A DNA stretch of 64,000 bases from Paenibacillus sp. FSL R10-2782 (GCF_038592985.1 NZ_CP151951.1:4269001-4333000), one strand, 5' to 3'; shown: positions 45,078 through 54,553, counted from the first letter of the stretch. Notes: generated by a model from the letters alone, not told the origin. Program-made: numbers and translations.

Positions 45078-47151
45078 CCTTCATGGCTTCGGATTGGCTC
45101 CGCCTAGGGGCCTCTTCGTCGTTTCTTGTCACAAACTGATAGCTGCCATTAGACAGAAGCTGCCGCGCCTTCACATTATCCCTCAAGGACAAATGCAAAA
45201 TGTCCGACAGCATTCCCTTGATCCGGTCATCATAAATCGGGCACATCAGTTCAATCCGACGAGTCAAATTACGAGTCATCCAATCCGCACTGGAGAGAAA
45301 TAGCTCCGAATTCCCCGCATTCTCAAAATAGAACAGTCTGGAATGCTCCAGGAAACGGTCAACAATACTGATAACCCGAATGTTCTCGCTGAAGCCTTCC
45401 ACTCCGGGACGCAAACAGCAGACCCCTCTAATGATTAAATCAATCTTCACACCTGCTTGAGAAGCAGCATACAGCTCATCAATCATCTCCTGACTGGATA
45501 AGGAGTTGATTTTGGCGATAATCCGGGCGGGCTTGCCTGCAAGTGCTTGCTCCGCTTCCCTGCGGATCAGCTCGAACAGCTTGTTTTTCATTCCCGTCGG
45601 AGCCACCGTAAAAGCTTGCAGCGTCTTGAGTGCGGAGAAGCCCGTGATTTCATTAAACAGCTCGGAGGCATCCTCGCCCAAGACCGGGTCTGACGTGAAT
45701 AACCCGATATCCGTATATACGCGAGCCGTGCTTTCATTGTAGTTGCCAGTCCCCACATGCACGTATCGTTTGAGCATGTTACGCTCGTGGCGTACCACGA
45801 GAATGATTTTGGCGTGCGTCTTCAAACCGACTAGCCCGTACACCACATGGCAGCCTGCTTTCTCAAGCGTACGCGCCCAAGCAATATTACGCTCCTCATC
45901 AAAACGGGCCTTTAATTCCACCACCACCGTGACCTGCTTGCCTGATTCAGCCGCACGTGCCAGTGCCGGTATCAGCTTGGATTCCCCGTTGACTCGGTAC
46001 AGGGTCATTTTGATCGCCATCACATCCGGGTCCTCTGACGCCTCAATGATAAAATCCGTTACCGCATCGAACGACTCATACGGATGATATACCAGCACGT
46101 CCCGTTTGCGAAGTACGTTGAAGATATCCTCTTGTGGGGGCAACTCTTCCGGATACACCGGTTTGATTGCCGGAAACTTCAAATGCGAATACCCTTCCAA
46201 TTGATCGGCAAAGGACGATAGAAATGTCAAATCCAGCGGCCCGTCCATTTCAAACACATGATCGAACAACTTGAATTCGCGCTGAAGCTCCATCAGAGCA
46301 AAGGGATTAATCCCTTTTTCCACTTCCAGCCTTACTGGCGCACCGCGTCTTCTGCGACGCAGCTCTTTTTCAATCTCTTCGAGCAAATCTTCGATTTCTT
46401 CTTCATTAATGGACAAATCGGAATTGCGCGTGACACGAAAGGCTTGAACCGATTCTGGCACATAACCTGTGAACAGCGTTTGAATATGATGCTTGATCAG
46501 CTCTTCAATTAAAATGAATGATTTCTTCTTGCTATTGGAACGCAGCGGCACAGACACGACACGTGGAATATTGGAAGGCACCTGCACGATGGCAAAAAAC
46601 GGCTTATCCTCCTCCGTATCCCCTTGACGTCTCAGTACAACTGCCAAATATACATATTTATTATGAACCAGTGGAAAAGGACGGCTCTGATCGACCGCCA
46701 TCGGCGTCAGCACCGGAAATATAATTTCATGAAAGTAGGTATCCAGAGACTTGCGCTGTGTCGCATTCAAGCCCTCATATTCAAGCAGCAAAATCCCTTT
46801 TTTCGTCAACAGGCGGGAAATTTCGCGGTAGGTTCGATACTGCTCCGATACCATTGAGACTGTGCGCTTGATCAGCCGTTTGTACAAACCAGAGGGGGTA
46901 TATCCGGTGAAGTCCTTTTGCATAAAACCGGCCTTGATCTTCTCCCGCGTCTCTGCCACCCGAACAGCCATAAATTCATCCAGATTGCTGGACACAATCG
47001 CCAAAAATTTGGCTCTCTCCAGCAACGGTGTATCTGTATCCTGCGCTTCCTGAAGCACACGGCGATTAAATTCAATCCAGCTTAAATCCCGATTAAAGTA
47101 GCGTTCTGACCCGGCTTTATCTTTATCCTTATTCTGACTCTCTATCAACAT
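45037..47151 (-). CDS. ppk1: Polyphosphate kinase 1
   Basis: A 704-residue PPK1 that polymerises the gamma-phosphate of ATP into polyphosphate, reversibly. The N domain (YFNRDLSWIEFNRRVLQEAQD), head, and two PLD-like C domains are present. The phospho-accepting His is in GLKTHAKIILVVR; the second His lies in LEHSRLFYFENAG. Other landmarks are YHPYESFDAVTDFIIEAS and VGTGNYNESTARVYTDIG. The ATG at 47151 has GGAGG only 4 bases upstream; an ATG at 47169 lacks a site. It faces ppx tail to tail with overlapping ends. Confidence 0.93.
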   Translation of the reverse strand: MLIESQNKDKDKAGSERYFNRDLSWIEFNRRVLQEAQDTDTPLLERAKFLAIVSSNLDEFMAVRVAETREKIKAGFMQKDFTGYTPSGLYKRLIKRTVSMVSEQYRTYREISRLLTKKGILLLEYEGLNATQRKSLDTYFHEIIFPVLTPMAVDQSRPFPLVHNKYVYLAVVLRRQGDTEEDKPFFAIVQVPSNIPRVVSVPLRSNSKKKSFILIEELIKHHIQTLFTGYVPESVQAFRVTRNSDLSINEEEIEDLLEEIEKELRRRRRGAPVRLEVEKGINPFALMELQREFKLFDHVFEMDGPLDLTFLSSFADQLEGYSHLKFPAIKPVYPEELPPQEDIFNVLRKRDVLVYHPYESFDAVTDFIIEASEDPDVMAIKMTLYRVNGESKLIPALARAAESGKQVTVVVELKARFDEERNIAWARTLEKAGCHVVYGLVGLKTHAKIILVVRHERNMLKRYVHVGTGNYNESTARVYTDIGLFTSDPVLGEDASELFNEITGFSALKTLQAFTVAPTGMKNKLFELIRREAEQALAGKPARIIAKINSLSSQEMIDELYAASQAGVKIDLIIRGVCCLRPGVEGFSENIRVISIVDRFLEHSRLFYFENAGNSELFLSSADWMTRNLTRRIELMCPIYDDRIKGMLSDILHLSLRDNVKARQLLSNGSYQFVTRNDEEAPRRSQSEAMKVRNWKKEEWTTTT

Positions 47152-47446
47152 ATGGCCTCCATCAATCATGCAGTATAGTTATGCTTTATTGTACTATTAG
47201 ATGAAACGCACTAGCATCATAGCTGTGTAAACACAATGTAAAATGTGTGTAAAACGCAGCCTGATGTTGAAAAGGTCACTCGGATACTTTACAAAAATAG
47301 TATTAAAGGGTACAGTGTTTACGTCTGTTTCATTGATAGATTGTCGAATCGTACTTTTTTCATGTTTATCATGTTGTTACTTGTCACATACCAGCCACGT
47401 TCAATTGCTTCATTTTCAAATGGCATCATATAGGAGGATTTACGTT

Positions 47447-47692
47447 ATGGAACCCAAGAAAACGCCACGCGTACTGCAAAAAAACATCGAATTTTTCACC
47501 GCGGCGCTGTCTCAGCATCTCGTTTCAGTCTGGCAGGAGGACCCGACGGGCGTATACTGCGAGATTGGCAGCGGATATATCGAATTGTTCAGCAGCGAGA
47601 TGATTCGGGTGCGCAATCAGGATGGGACCCAAAGCCATTATGACCGCAATATCACGATGTTTCAGTTGATCACCAAGGATCAGCCGATATAA
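47447..47692 (+). CDS. Hypothetical protein (81 aa)
   Basis: A small soluble protein of unknown family. It reads MEPKKTPRVLQKNIEFFTAA and later VYCEIGSGYIELFSSEMIRV, suggesting a helix followed by a short beta sheet. The start is fixed by AGGAGG 9 bases before ATG 47447, inside a longer frame. It is the only gene between ppk1 and mqnB. A hairpin with a T-run follows about 155 bases downstream. Confidence 0.7.
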   Translation: MEPKKTPRVLQKNIEFFTAALSQHLVSVWQEDPTGVYCEIGSGYIELFSSEMIRVRNQDGTQSHYDRNITMFQLITKDQPI

Positions 47693-47847
47693 TTATTATA
47701 TGCTATGCCTGTACTGTTCTTCCAGATTAGAATTGCTTTTTCACCTTGAAAATAACTGATATCCAACTGTTACCACAGGGTGATCGTTATTATTTAAGGC
47801 AGCGATTCTGCTGGCTTTCAATTTGTGAACATATTGCAGGTTTATCC

Positions 47848-47874
47848 AAAAGGCGCCACAGAGCGCTTTTTTTG
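47848..47874 (+). terminator. Terminator upstream of mqnB
   Basis: AAGGCGC pairs with GCGCTTT around CACAGA and is followed by six T's. It probably ends the small gene at 47447 and insulates mqnB. Confidence 0.6.
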
Positions 47875-47952
47875 TCGTTATTTTTTGAACATAATTTCAA
47901 AAAGCAGTATGATGAAGTAGCATATGATCTAAATTAAAAGGGGAATCAACCG

Positions 47953-48612
47953 ATGGAGCATACAACATCAGACGGACGCATCCTGATCATAACCGCGGTT
48001 GAGGGCGAACGGGAAGCCGTGCTGCGCGGGCTGAAAGGCGACAGCCGCTTTGCAGTAGAACTGGCTGGTGTGGGCGCTCCGTCCGCAGCAGCTTCGACCG
48101 CGTTGGCGCTGGCTGGCGGTGGCTACCGCCTTGTCATCAGCGCCGGAATCGGCGGCGGATTCGTGGATGTCGCCGCACTGGAGAGCGTCGTCGTCGCTGA
48201 CGCGATCATCGCGGTCGATCTTGGAGCCGAGACGGCGGAAGGCTTCAGCAGCGTGGACGAGCTGGGATTCGGCTCCAGCCGAATCGGCGTGAACGGCGCA
48301 ACCACGCAGCGGCTCGTTGAGGCGCTACGCGCCGCCGGACAGACAGCTGTCGCCGGGCCGATCCTGACCGTCACGACAGCGACAGGTACGGCGGCTACGG
48401 CAGAACGGCTGGTGATGCGCGTTCCCGGAGCCGCTGCGGAAGCAATGGAAGGCTACGGGGTAGCGGTAGCGGCGAACAAGCTGGGGCTGCCCGTGATGGA
48501 AATCCGCACGATTTCCAATGCAGTTGGCCCACGTGACCGCGCTGCCTGGCGGATCAAAGAGGCCTTGCAAGCGTTGGAAGCCGTATTCTCTACATTAACG
48601 GAGGTTATATAG
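47953..48612 (+). CDS. mqnB: Futalosine hydrolase
   Basis: A 219-residue nucleosidase of the MTA/SAH-phosphorylase fold that splits futalosine to dehypoxanthine-futalosine plus hypoxanthine in the futalosine route to menaquinone. Landmarks are ILIITAVEGEREAVLRGL, AGVGAPSAAASTALAL, VISAGIGGGF, AAEAMEGYGVAVAANKLGLPVMEIRTISN and GPRDRAAWRI. GC content is markedly higher than in nearby genes, with Ala/Gly-rich runs. The stop TAG is one base-frame step from the mqnD start (TAGATG). AGGGG precedes the ATG. Confidence 0.92.
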   Translation: MEHTTSDGRILIITAVEGEREAVLRGLKGDSRFAVELAGVGAPSAAASTALALAGGGYRLVISAGIGGGFVDVAALESVVVADAIIAVDLGAETAEGFSSVDELGFGSSRIGVNGATTQRLVEALRAAGQTAVAGPILTVTTATGTAATAERLVMRVPGAAAEAMEGYGVAVAANKLGLPVMEIRTISNAVGPRDRAAWRIKEALQALEAVFSTLTEVI

Positions 48613-49467
48613 ATGCAAATTGCTTTTTCACCTTGTCCCAACGACACCTTTGTCTTCCATGCCTTGGCGCATGGATTAATTCCGGGCGCACCCTCGCTGG
48701 ACATCACATTCGCCGATATCGACATCACCAACAATCTGGCGGTAACGCCAAACGGGCTGGATGTCATGAAGATCTCTTATGCTGCACTCCCTTGGGTGCT
48801 GAAAGAATACGCCCTGCTGCCTTGCGGCGGCGCGCTCGGCCGGGGCTGCGGTCCGCTCGTGCTGACCAAGGAAGGCACCACGGCGGAAGGACCGGAAGCA
48901 CTGTCCGGCAAGCGCGTGGCTGTGCCGAGCGAACGCTCCACGGCTTATCTGCTATTCCGCCTGTGGGCGGCCAAGCATGTGCCGGGAGGGGTTGGTGAAA
49001 TTGTCGTGATGCCGTTCGACCAGATCATGCCTGCTGTCCGTGATGGACATATGGATGCCGGGCTGGTTATTCACGAGGCACGTTTCACGTATCCATCCTA
49101 CGGTCTCAGCAAGCAAGTGGATCTGGGCAACTGGTGGGAAGAAGATACGGGGCTCCCGATTCCGCTTGGAGCCATTATTGCACGTCGTTCTCTGGATCTC
49201 GATGCGATCGCAGGCTGGATACACGCTTCTGTCGAATATGCCTGGAAGCATCCCGAGGCCTCACGCGAGTATGTATTGTCCCATGCGCAGGAGCTGTCTC
49301 CGGATGTGGCCCAATCACATATCGACCTGTACGTGAACGACTTTACCGCCAATCTGGGCGACAGTGGATACGCGGCCATCGAAGCACTGCTCGGACGGGC
49401 AGCACAGGAAGGGCTGGTTCCTTCGTTTGATTTAGCCAAGCTGCGCCTTGCGTCCACCACCCGCTAA
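48613..49467 (+). CDS. mqnD: 1,4-dihydroxy-6-naphthoate synthase
   Basis: A 284-residue enzyme with a periplasmic-binding-protein fold that cleaves cyclic dehypoxanthinyl-futalosine to 1,4-dihydroxy-6-naphthoate. The start IAFSPCPNDTFVFHALAHG is diagnostic. Further marks are FADIDITNNLAVTPNGLDVMKISYAALPWVL, GCGPLV, RVAVPSERSTAYLLFRLW and GLVIHEARFTYPSYGL with the catalytic-region His. GGAGG lies 8 bases before the ATG, inside the end of mqnB, so the two are coupled. Together they show that this strain makes menaquinone through futalosine; mqnA, mqnC and mqnE must lie elsewhere. Confidence 0.94.
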   Translation: MQIAFSPCPNDTFVFHALAHGLIPGAPSLDITFADIDITNNLAVTPNGLDVMKISYAALPWVLKEYALLPCGGALGRGCGPLVLTKEGTTAEGPEALSGKRVAVPSERSTAYLLFRLWAAKHVPGGVGEIVVMPFDQIMPAVRDGHMDAGLVIHEARFTYPSYGLSKQVDLGNWWEEDTGLPIPLGAIIARRSLDLDAIAGWIHASVEYAWKHPEASREYVLSHAQELSPDVAQSHIDLYVNDFTANLGDSGYAAIEALLGRAAQEGLVPSFDLAKLRLASTTR

Positions 49468-49516
49468 CGGGCCGACATTGCATGTTTTCTTGCTGAATAG
49501 AGCAGCTTAAACATAT

Positions 49517-49572
49517 AAAACCTCCCGAACGAGCACATTGCCTAGCCATGCGCCCCATTCGGGAGGTTTTAT
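49517..49572. terminator. Bidirectional terminator after mqnD
   Basis: AAAACCTCCCGAA and TTCGGGAGGTTTT are perfect 13-bp arms around a 28-base loop. T/A runs at both ends allow use by mqnD and by the convergent unknown gene at 49619. Confidence 0.85.
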
Positions 49573-49618
49573 GATTTCATATTGCGAATCATCATTCAGA
49601 CTCGCCTGATCCTTGTGC

Positions 49619-49939
49619 TTAGTTCTGTTCCTGCTCCACGACCTCGGTCTTAAACACGTTATCCAATTTGGTACCCAATCTTTTGACCAGCGGTACCTTA
49701 ATATCCCGGCTCAGCTCCTTGAAAAAAGCGTCCATGTCACAATTAATCTTATCCAGCACGACCTTCACGGTGCCTTCTGCCAAGATCTGCTCATTCAGAT
49801 CCTCCGGTACAGTAACCGAGATATCATACTTCTTGCTTAACGTTTTAATATAGCGGGTAAAGATTTCGATAAGCTCCTCATTGTTGAACTTCTCGACTGC
49901 AACTTGCCCTTTGTTCGTAAATTTCAAATTCACTCTCAC
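49619..49939 (-). CDS. Hypothetical protein (106 aa)
   Basis: An unrecognised soluble protein: MRVNLKFTNKGQVAVEKFNN then EELIEIFTRYIKTLSKKYDI and CDMDAFFKELSRDIKVPLVKRLG, mixed alpha/beta with an acidic end. AAGGGG lies about 10 bases before the GTG at 49939; an ATG ten codons upstream is also in frame. It is a single gene between two non-coding gaps. No function is assigned. Confidence 0.65.
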   Translation of the reverse strand: MRVNLKFTNKGQVAVEKFNNEELIEIFTRYIKTLSKKYDISVTVPEDLNEQILAEGTVKVVLDKINCDMDAFFKELSRDIKVPLVKRLGTKLDNVFKTEVVEQEQN

Positions 49940-50251
49940 GTTAGCATTTCCCCTTTTCCTTTTGACCATTTATTTTGGATAAACGTTGAACCTTACGAGG
50001 CTCTTCAAAGAAAGGGCCTTACCGGTCGTTTTAGACTCTTGTCCTTTGATATACTAAGTATAACACATTAAGTCCGTTTTCATTTCCCAACTTGTCGTTT
50101 TATGATAAAAAATGATACAATTTGCGCACTTTCAGCATTAATTCTTTCTTTTCATGCCAATCATTAGGAAAAATTTATACACCAATACACAAAAAAACGC
50201 CTATCTCGCAAAAGAAAGACGCTTCCGTATAGTTGCTTATGCAGTATGGAT

Positions 50252-50542
50252 TTACACAGGTTTTGTACATTCCCAACCATGTGAACGATACTCACGCACC
50301 GCATCCCGTACATCCTCAATATCATCGGTATGCAGCAGAACCGCAGGTAAAATCACCCAATATTCGTTCTCTGCCAGATCAATAAACACGTCCTCGACAT
50401 CATAATATTGCATATCGCCAAAAGCCGTATCCCTGATTTTCTGTCCAACCAAAGGTGCAAAATGGGAATCAAATGTTTTAATCACCTTCGTGTATTCCTT
50501 CACGCCCGTTGCTGATATCTGCTGTGAAATAATGACGCTCAA
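50252..50542 (-). CDS. Hypothetical protein (96 aa)
   Basis: An acidic small protein of unknown family (SVIISQQISATGVKEYTKVI, then YYDVEDVFIDLAENEYWVIL). The TTG at 50542 has GGGAGGT 8 bases upstream, which supports translation. It is third in a close minus-strand series of small genes (51887 to 50252) that are probably co-transcribed. No motif suggests a function. Confidence 0.65.
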   Translation of the reverse strand: MSVIISQQISATGVKEYTKVIKTFDSHFAPLVGQKIRDTAFGDMQYYDVEDVFIDLAENEYWVILPAVLLHTDDIEDVRDAVREYRSHGWECTKPV

Positions 50543-50548
50543 TACCGT

Positions 50549-50887
50549 TTACCTCCCTGACTGATAATGCTCATTATAACCTCTTATCAGGCCTTCCACA
50601 AAACCTTGTGCTCCAAAAATAATAAAAATCAACAACCCGATGCCGATCCCAACGGAGCTTAAAACGATAATCAGGATGCCCTGTGTATCTCGTTGCTCTA
50701 TCCGTTTCGTCAAAATGCCGAAGACTAAACCCAGAATAGCCGACAGATTACCAATGACTAAAATACTTAATAGTAGCCCCAATCCTGCAAAAATCCAGCC
50801 AAACAAAGCAAGCACCCAGCCCTGCGGCTGTGGCTCACTCTGTCTCATCTGCCAGCGTTCCCTCGCTGTCGGTATGTATCTATCCAT
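50549..50887 (-). CDS. Small membrane protein (DUF4190-like)
   Basis: About 112 residues with two hydrophobic pairs: WVLALFGWIFAGLGLLLSILVIGNLSAILGL and ILIIVLSSVGIGIGLLIFIIFGA, separated by a charged turn (TKRIEQRDTQG). The GLVFGILTKRI...GILIIVLSSVGIG layout is that of DUF4190 proteins, in which the membrane hairpin follows a polar N-terminus. It lies 6 bases before the start of the next gene, in the same operon. Function unknown. Confidence 0.65.
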   Translation of the reverse strand: MDRYIPTARERWQMRQSEPQPQGWVLALFGWIFAGLGLLLSILVIGNLSAILGLVFGILTKRIEQRDTQGILIIVLSSVGIGIGLLIFIIFGAQGFVEGLIRGYNEHYQSGR

Positions 50888-50917
50888 CACCTAGTTCCCC
50901 CACTCTTTAAGCAATCC

Positions 50918-51262
50918 TCAAGAAAGAAATTCTTTCGCCTTCTCCCGGTGGGCAGGCTTGATATGCATGTCCAGCACTTTTAAGGCCGCCAGCACGACAC
51001 CCGCATCGTCCGTGAAGCCCAGCATCGGAATAACATCCGATATGGCATCCAAGGGTGAAATAAAATACGCCAAGGCCCCGAAGGCCACCCCTTTGGCATA
51101 AAGAGGCGTTTCAGGATCTATCGCACAATAGTACATGGCCACCGCATCCTTCACAAAGGGAACCTTCCCGGCCGTGGATTTCACCTTTTTGAAAAATCCC
51201 TTTTTCACCTGATCTTCCTGCTTCGGATCATACTTGGCTTTAGTTACATCAAAATCCTTCAT
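50918..51262 (-). CDS. DUF1232 (YkvA-like) membrane-associated protein
   Basis: A 114-residue protein with the DUF1232 core: YYCAIDPETPLYAKGVAFGALAYFISPLDAISDVIPMLGFTDDAGVV. The ALAYFISPLDAI.D.IP..G..DD motif is diagnostic of YkvA-like proteins. It has a single hydrophobic patch and a basic N-terminal arm. Family function is unknown. AGGTACCTTATGAAGG precedes the start. It belongs to the small-gene series on this strand. Confidence 0.82.
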   Translation of the reverse strand: MKDFDVTKAKYDPKQEDQVKKGFFKKVKSTAGKVPFVKDAVAMYYCAIDPETPLYAKGVAFGALAYFISPLDAISDVIPMLGFTDDAGVVLAALKVLDMHIKPAHREKAKEFLS

Positions 51263-51272
51263 AAGGTACCTC

Positions 51273-51887
51273 CTATTGCTGACTGGTAAGCTTGAAAGTG
51301 CCGCCTTCCCGCTTTCCGAGCGGATAATTGTGGACCGTCATTTCCACCGTCGTCTTCTTATCCCATACCGGAAGCTTGTCAGATGTACCGTACTCTTTCA
51401 TAGCTATGTTTATGACTTCCTCCGCCTTCTTCGTCAAAGTAGAAGACGCCATATTATATTTACCATAACCCTGATAAGCACCACCCAAACCAAGATTCGG
51501 TTGATTGTTCACATTTAAAAGCACAGCCTTCAATGTACCATTCTCTGCTACATCAAAGGTCACTTTTTCCAATACAAAATCATCCGTAACGACAGAAGTC
51601 TGCTCCAATGCATGCGATATGGACGACAGGTTGGCTGCTAATCTAACCTGTTGCAGCAGCGCCTCTGTATCGTTTTGTTGCTTCGTTAATGCTAGCGTAG
51701 TCTTGTTGAGTGAAGCATTTGCTGTCGTTAAAGTATTTACCTTCGTATTCAGATTATAATTCCATACCGCCAAGGCTATACATCCTAGTACCGCTACTCC
51801 TGAAATGACCGTGGCTACAACCGCGAGCTTACGAACAGCCTGTGGTTGCGGCTCCACAGACTGAGTATGACTGCCTAATTCCCCCAT
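51273..51887 (-). CDS. Membrane-anchored hypothetical protein (204 aa)
   Basis: An N-terminal cytoplasmic tail of about 22 residues, one transmembrane helix (LAVVATVISGVAVLGCIALAVW), a Thr/Asn/Leu-rich coiled coil (NLNTKVNTLTTANASLNKTT), and an extracytoplasmic beta-rich domain (FVLEKVTFDVAENGTLKAVLL). I recognise no family. It is the first gene of the series leading to DUF1232 and the small membrane proteins, so a cell-surface role is an inference only. Confidence 0.65.
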   Translation of the reverse strand: MGELGSHTQSVEPQPQAVRKLAVVATVISGVAVLGCIALAVWNYNLNTKVNTLTTANASLNKTTLALTKQQNDTEALLQQVRLAANLSSISHALEQTSVVTDDFVLEKVTFDVAENGTLKAVLLNVNNQPNLGLGGAYQGYGKYNMASSTLTKKAEEVINIAMKEYGTSDKLPVWDKKTTVEMTVHNYPLGKREGGTFKLTSQQ

Positions 51888-51972
51888 AACAAACTTCCTC
51901 TCTATTTATATAGTCATATTTTACTATGGCCCTCTTTTATAATCTAGTATATTTTTCCTACTTTCGCATTCT

Positions 51973-52902
51973 CTATTCATTGGTACAGGATTTCGTTTCA
52001 TTGGCCCTTGAGCTTCGGTTGCCCCATTTTCCAGGTGAATCCGTATTCACCAGATACACACTTCCCGCGATCAACACCAATCCCACCACGAATGTCAAGG
52101 TAAGCGACTCCTTGAGTATCACCATACTAAAGATCGTAGACAGCACCGGAATCATAAATGTATAGGAGCCAACCGTTCCTGCTTCTCCGTTGTCGATCAG
52201 TTTAAAATAAATCATCCAGCCCATCGCAATTACGAATACCGATATAAACAGCAAGATACCGATAAAGGAGGGGGTCCAGTGAATATCGCTCCATTTCTCC
52301 GTCGTAAGTCCAATCCCATTCAGTATAATTCCCCCAAAAATGAGCTGCATCGTCACCGCCCAAATGGAGTCCAACTGCTTGCTTTTTTTCTTCATATAAA
52401 TCGTTCCGAGTGCCCAGCACAGTCCAGAGGCCAGCCCCAGCACGATACCCAAGACGGACAAATGCCCGGCCATCCCTCCGGAGCTAATCACGATCACCCC
52501 GCCAAAGCCAAGAACCAGTCCAATGACCTTCATCGGAAACATGCGCTCACCCAACCACAACCAGGAGAACAATCCAAGCAAGATCGGCTGTAGGAATACT
52601 AAAGTGGAAAATAACCCGGCAGGCAAATATCGTAGCCCCACCGTCTGCAAGCCATAGTAGCCTGCAATATTAAGTATCGCCAGAACGAGATAGGTCCACG
52701 CATTCTGCCTCAAACGCAAGGTTTCCCTGTGACGCATAGCAAACATAAGCAGGATTAGCCCGCCCAGCAGCGTACGTATGCCTGAAAATAAAATCGGCGG
52801 TATATCCGGCAAAGCCAGCTTGGTCAACGGCCAGTTAATTCCCCACACCATCACTAATATCAATACAAGCCACAGCGTAGCTTTAGGTGTTAATGTTTTC
52901 AT
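51973..52902 (-). CDS. EamA/DMT-family transporter
   Basis: A 309-residue exporter with ten hydrophobic helices arranged as two EamA repeats of five. The N-terminal repeat starts WLVLILVMVWGINWPLTKLAL and the second near VLGIVLGLASGLCWALGTIYM. The internal PLTKLAL and TLVFLQPILLGLFSWLWLGERMFP blocks are typical drug/metabolite transporter marks. It probably exports an amino acid or other metabolite. GAGGAGAGG precedes the ATG. A LysR gene is divergent, which suggests it regulates this transporter. Confidence 0.87.
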   Translation of the reverse strand: MKTLTPKATLWLVLILVMVWGINWPLTKLALPDIPPILFSGIRTLLGGLILLMFAMRHRETLRLRQNAWTYLVLAILNIAGYYGLQTVGLRYLPAGLFSTLVFLQPILLGLFSWLWLGERMFPMKVIGLVLGFGGVIVISSGGMAGHLSVLGIVLGLASGLCWALGTIYMKKKSKQLDSIWAVTMQLIFGGIILNGIGLTTEKWSDIHWTPSFIGILLFISVFVIAMGWMIYFKLIDNGEAGTVGSYTFMIPVLSTIFSMVILKESLTLTFVVGLVLIAGSVYLVNTDSPGKWGNRSSRANETKSCTNE

Positions 52903-53054
52903 AGATGTCTTCCTCTCCTCTAGCGATGATCATCGCTCATTTCATACGGCTATAATCATTTACAGCCATTTGCAAAGCTTCACTTTACTAGCGTATACTG
53001 TGGGCACTAATAAATAAAATGAATGTTTTCGATAAGGGAGATAACCTTTCGCTT

Positions 53055-53933
53055 ATGACCATTACCCAAATTATGATCTTTGTACGTGTAGCTGAAACGC
53101 TAAACTTCACCCAAACTGCGCATGAGCTGCATATGACGCAACCCGCAGTCAGCCATGCCATCGCCAGTATTGAGAGTGAACTAGGTGTCCAGCTATTGTT
53201 GCGTGACCGGAAAAAAGGCGTACTGCTGACGGATATCGGGCAAAAGGTACTACTGCAATTCCGCATGATGCTGCAAAGCATGGAAAAAGTAGAGCAGCAG
53301 GTCGCCGCCGAAAAAGGGCTAGACGTTGGCACCATCACCCTCGGAGCCTTCCCTTCGGCCTCAGCCTATTTTCTGCCCCCCATCATACATCATATTCGTC
53401 AGCATTACCCGAACCTCATATTCGATCTGCATGAAGGCTCCACCAACGAAGTCAAGGAATGGCTGCATAACCGAGAGATTGAAGCAGGTATCATTCTGCT
53501 GCCAGATCCGCAGGTGGATGTCATCCCTTTATGTCAGGATAATATGGTTATTCTCCTGCCGGACGGTCACCCATTACAATCACAAAGCAAAATCGCCATT
53601 CGAGATTTGAACCAGCAGGATATGATCTTCTGTAAAGGCGGGCATGAGGTTGCCATTATGGAAGGCTTCGAGCGTGAACAAAGCCAGTTGCAGGCACGCT
53701 TCACCACTCACAATGTCAGTACATTAGTCAGCATGGTTCGACAAGGACTGGGCATGGGGATCGTCTCTGCCCTCTCCTTGTCCACATTCCCCCATGATCT
53801 GACTGTCAAGGAAACCACACCCCTGATTACGCGCCAGATCGGTATCGCCGTGCCATCCCTGCACAATGCTTCTCTGGCCGTACAGTTATTTGTGCGCACT
53901 GCGCAGGAACTGTTTACAGATGTGACAAATTAG
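53055..53933 (+). CDS. LysR-family transcriptional regulator, divergent from EamA transporter
   Basis: A 292-residue LTTR. The HTH is NFTQTAHELHMTQPAVSHAIASIESELGVQLL, and the effector domain begins near residue 90 (ITLGAFPSASAYFLPPIIHHI). The ATG at 53055 has AAGGGAG about 14 bases upstream, somewhat far; an ATG at 53019 would put that site inside the gene, so I prefer the shorter form. The sequence resembles CysL/YwfK-like LTTRs. The target is likely the adjacent exporter (inference from position). Confidence 0.83.
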   Translation: MTITQIMIFVRVAETLNFTQTAHELHMTQPAVSHAIASIESELGVQLLLRDRKKGVLLTDIGQKVLLQFRMMLQSMEKVEQQVAAEKGLDVGTITLGAFPSASAYFLPPIIHHIRQHYPNLIFDLHEGSTNEVKEWLHNREIEAGIILLPDPQVDVIPLCQDNMVILLPDGHPLQSQSKIAIRDLNQQDMIFCKGGHEVAIMEGFEREQSQLQARFTTHNVSTLVSMVRQGLGMGIVSALSLSTFPHDLTVKETTPLITRQIGIAVPSLHNASLAVQLFVRTAQELFTDVTN

Positions 53934-54016
53934 GAGACATTGGTAACGAGATTTTGGCAGATGCATAATTATTCTTAAATACTTACTGATCGTAATCATA
54001 AGGGGTGTCTGTTCAA

Positions 54017-54328
54017 ATGCAGAAAAATCATATTATTGAATCCGAGGAAAAGCTTCGTAAAGCCATGTTATCCAGCGATGTGAAGGTCCTGGATGAACTG
54101 ATTTATGATGATCTTATATTTGTAAATCACTTTGGACAGATGTTGGACAAAGAAGCCGATTTGGAAGCTCACCGTTCAGGTGTATTACATTTTACGGATA
54201 TTCAAGTTCTGGATCAAAAGGTGATTCTGCTGGATGATACTGCGGTAACTGTGACCCGCGTTTCTTTACGAGGAACGGTAGGTAATGAACCCATTGAAGA
54301 TGAAATGTGCTATACCCGGGTAAAATAA
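54017..54328 (+). CDS. DUF4440 / SnoaL-like NTF2-fold protein
   Basis: A 103-residue protein with the NTF2-like layout: EEKLRKAMLSSDVKVLDELIYDDLIFVNHFGQMLDKEADLEAH, a helix-turn into a cone of beta strands ending YTRVK. Members bind small hydrophobic ligands or act as cyclases and isomerases; many stand alone with no known role. AAGGGG lies 11 bases before the ATG; a GTG four codons earlier is in frame. Two hairpins follow. Confidence 0.72.
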   Translation: MQKNHIIESEEKLRKAMLSSDVKVLDELIYDDLIFVNHFGQMLDKEADLEAHRSGVLHFTDIQVLDQKVILLDDTAVTVTRVSLRGTVGNEPIEDEMCYTRVK

Positions 54329-54409
54329 GAATAGCCGCGATTGTTGCACATCGCGACTTTCTGACAAAGGCCGGTGGGCGACCACGGCGAGAATTTCATA
54401 CTGCGTATG

Positions 54410-54452
54410 AAAAACCACCGGATCAGGGGCCAACCTATTCCCGGTGGTTTTC
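54410..54452. terminator. Terminator after the DUF4440 gene
   Basis: AAAACCACCGG and CCGGTGGTTTT are exact arms of 11 bp around a 19-base loop, with T/A flanks on both sides. A second, looser hairpin (CGCGAT..ATCGCG) lies just before it. Confidence 0.75.
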
Positions 54453-54460
54453 GTATTATT

Positions 54461-54487
54461 AGGTCAACCAAAAATTTTGGTTGGCCT
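54461..54487. repeat. Near-perfect 27-bp palindrome next to an IS relic
   Basis: AGGTCAACCAAAA and TTTTGGTTGGCCT pair over 13 bp (one wobble) with a single-base loop, followed by ATTTT. It lies between the DUF4440 terminator and the IS110 relic and may be a second terminator or an insertion target. Confidence 0.5.
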
Positions 54488-54553
54488 ATTTTGATAGGTG
54501 TTTTAAGATGACGATAGCCGGGAAGAACTAGGTGGTTTTAGGGGAATAAATAA

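Noticed and set aside
47746..47937. 63-codon plus-strand frame upstream of mqnB
   Set aside because: It contains a rho-independent hairpin with a T-run and has no ribosome-binding site or coding-like composition.
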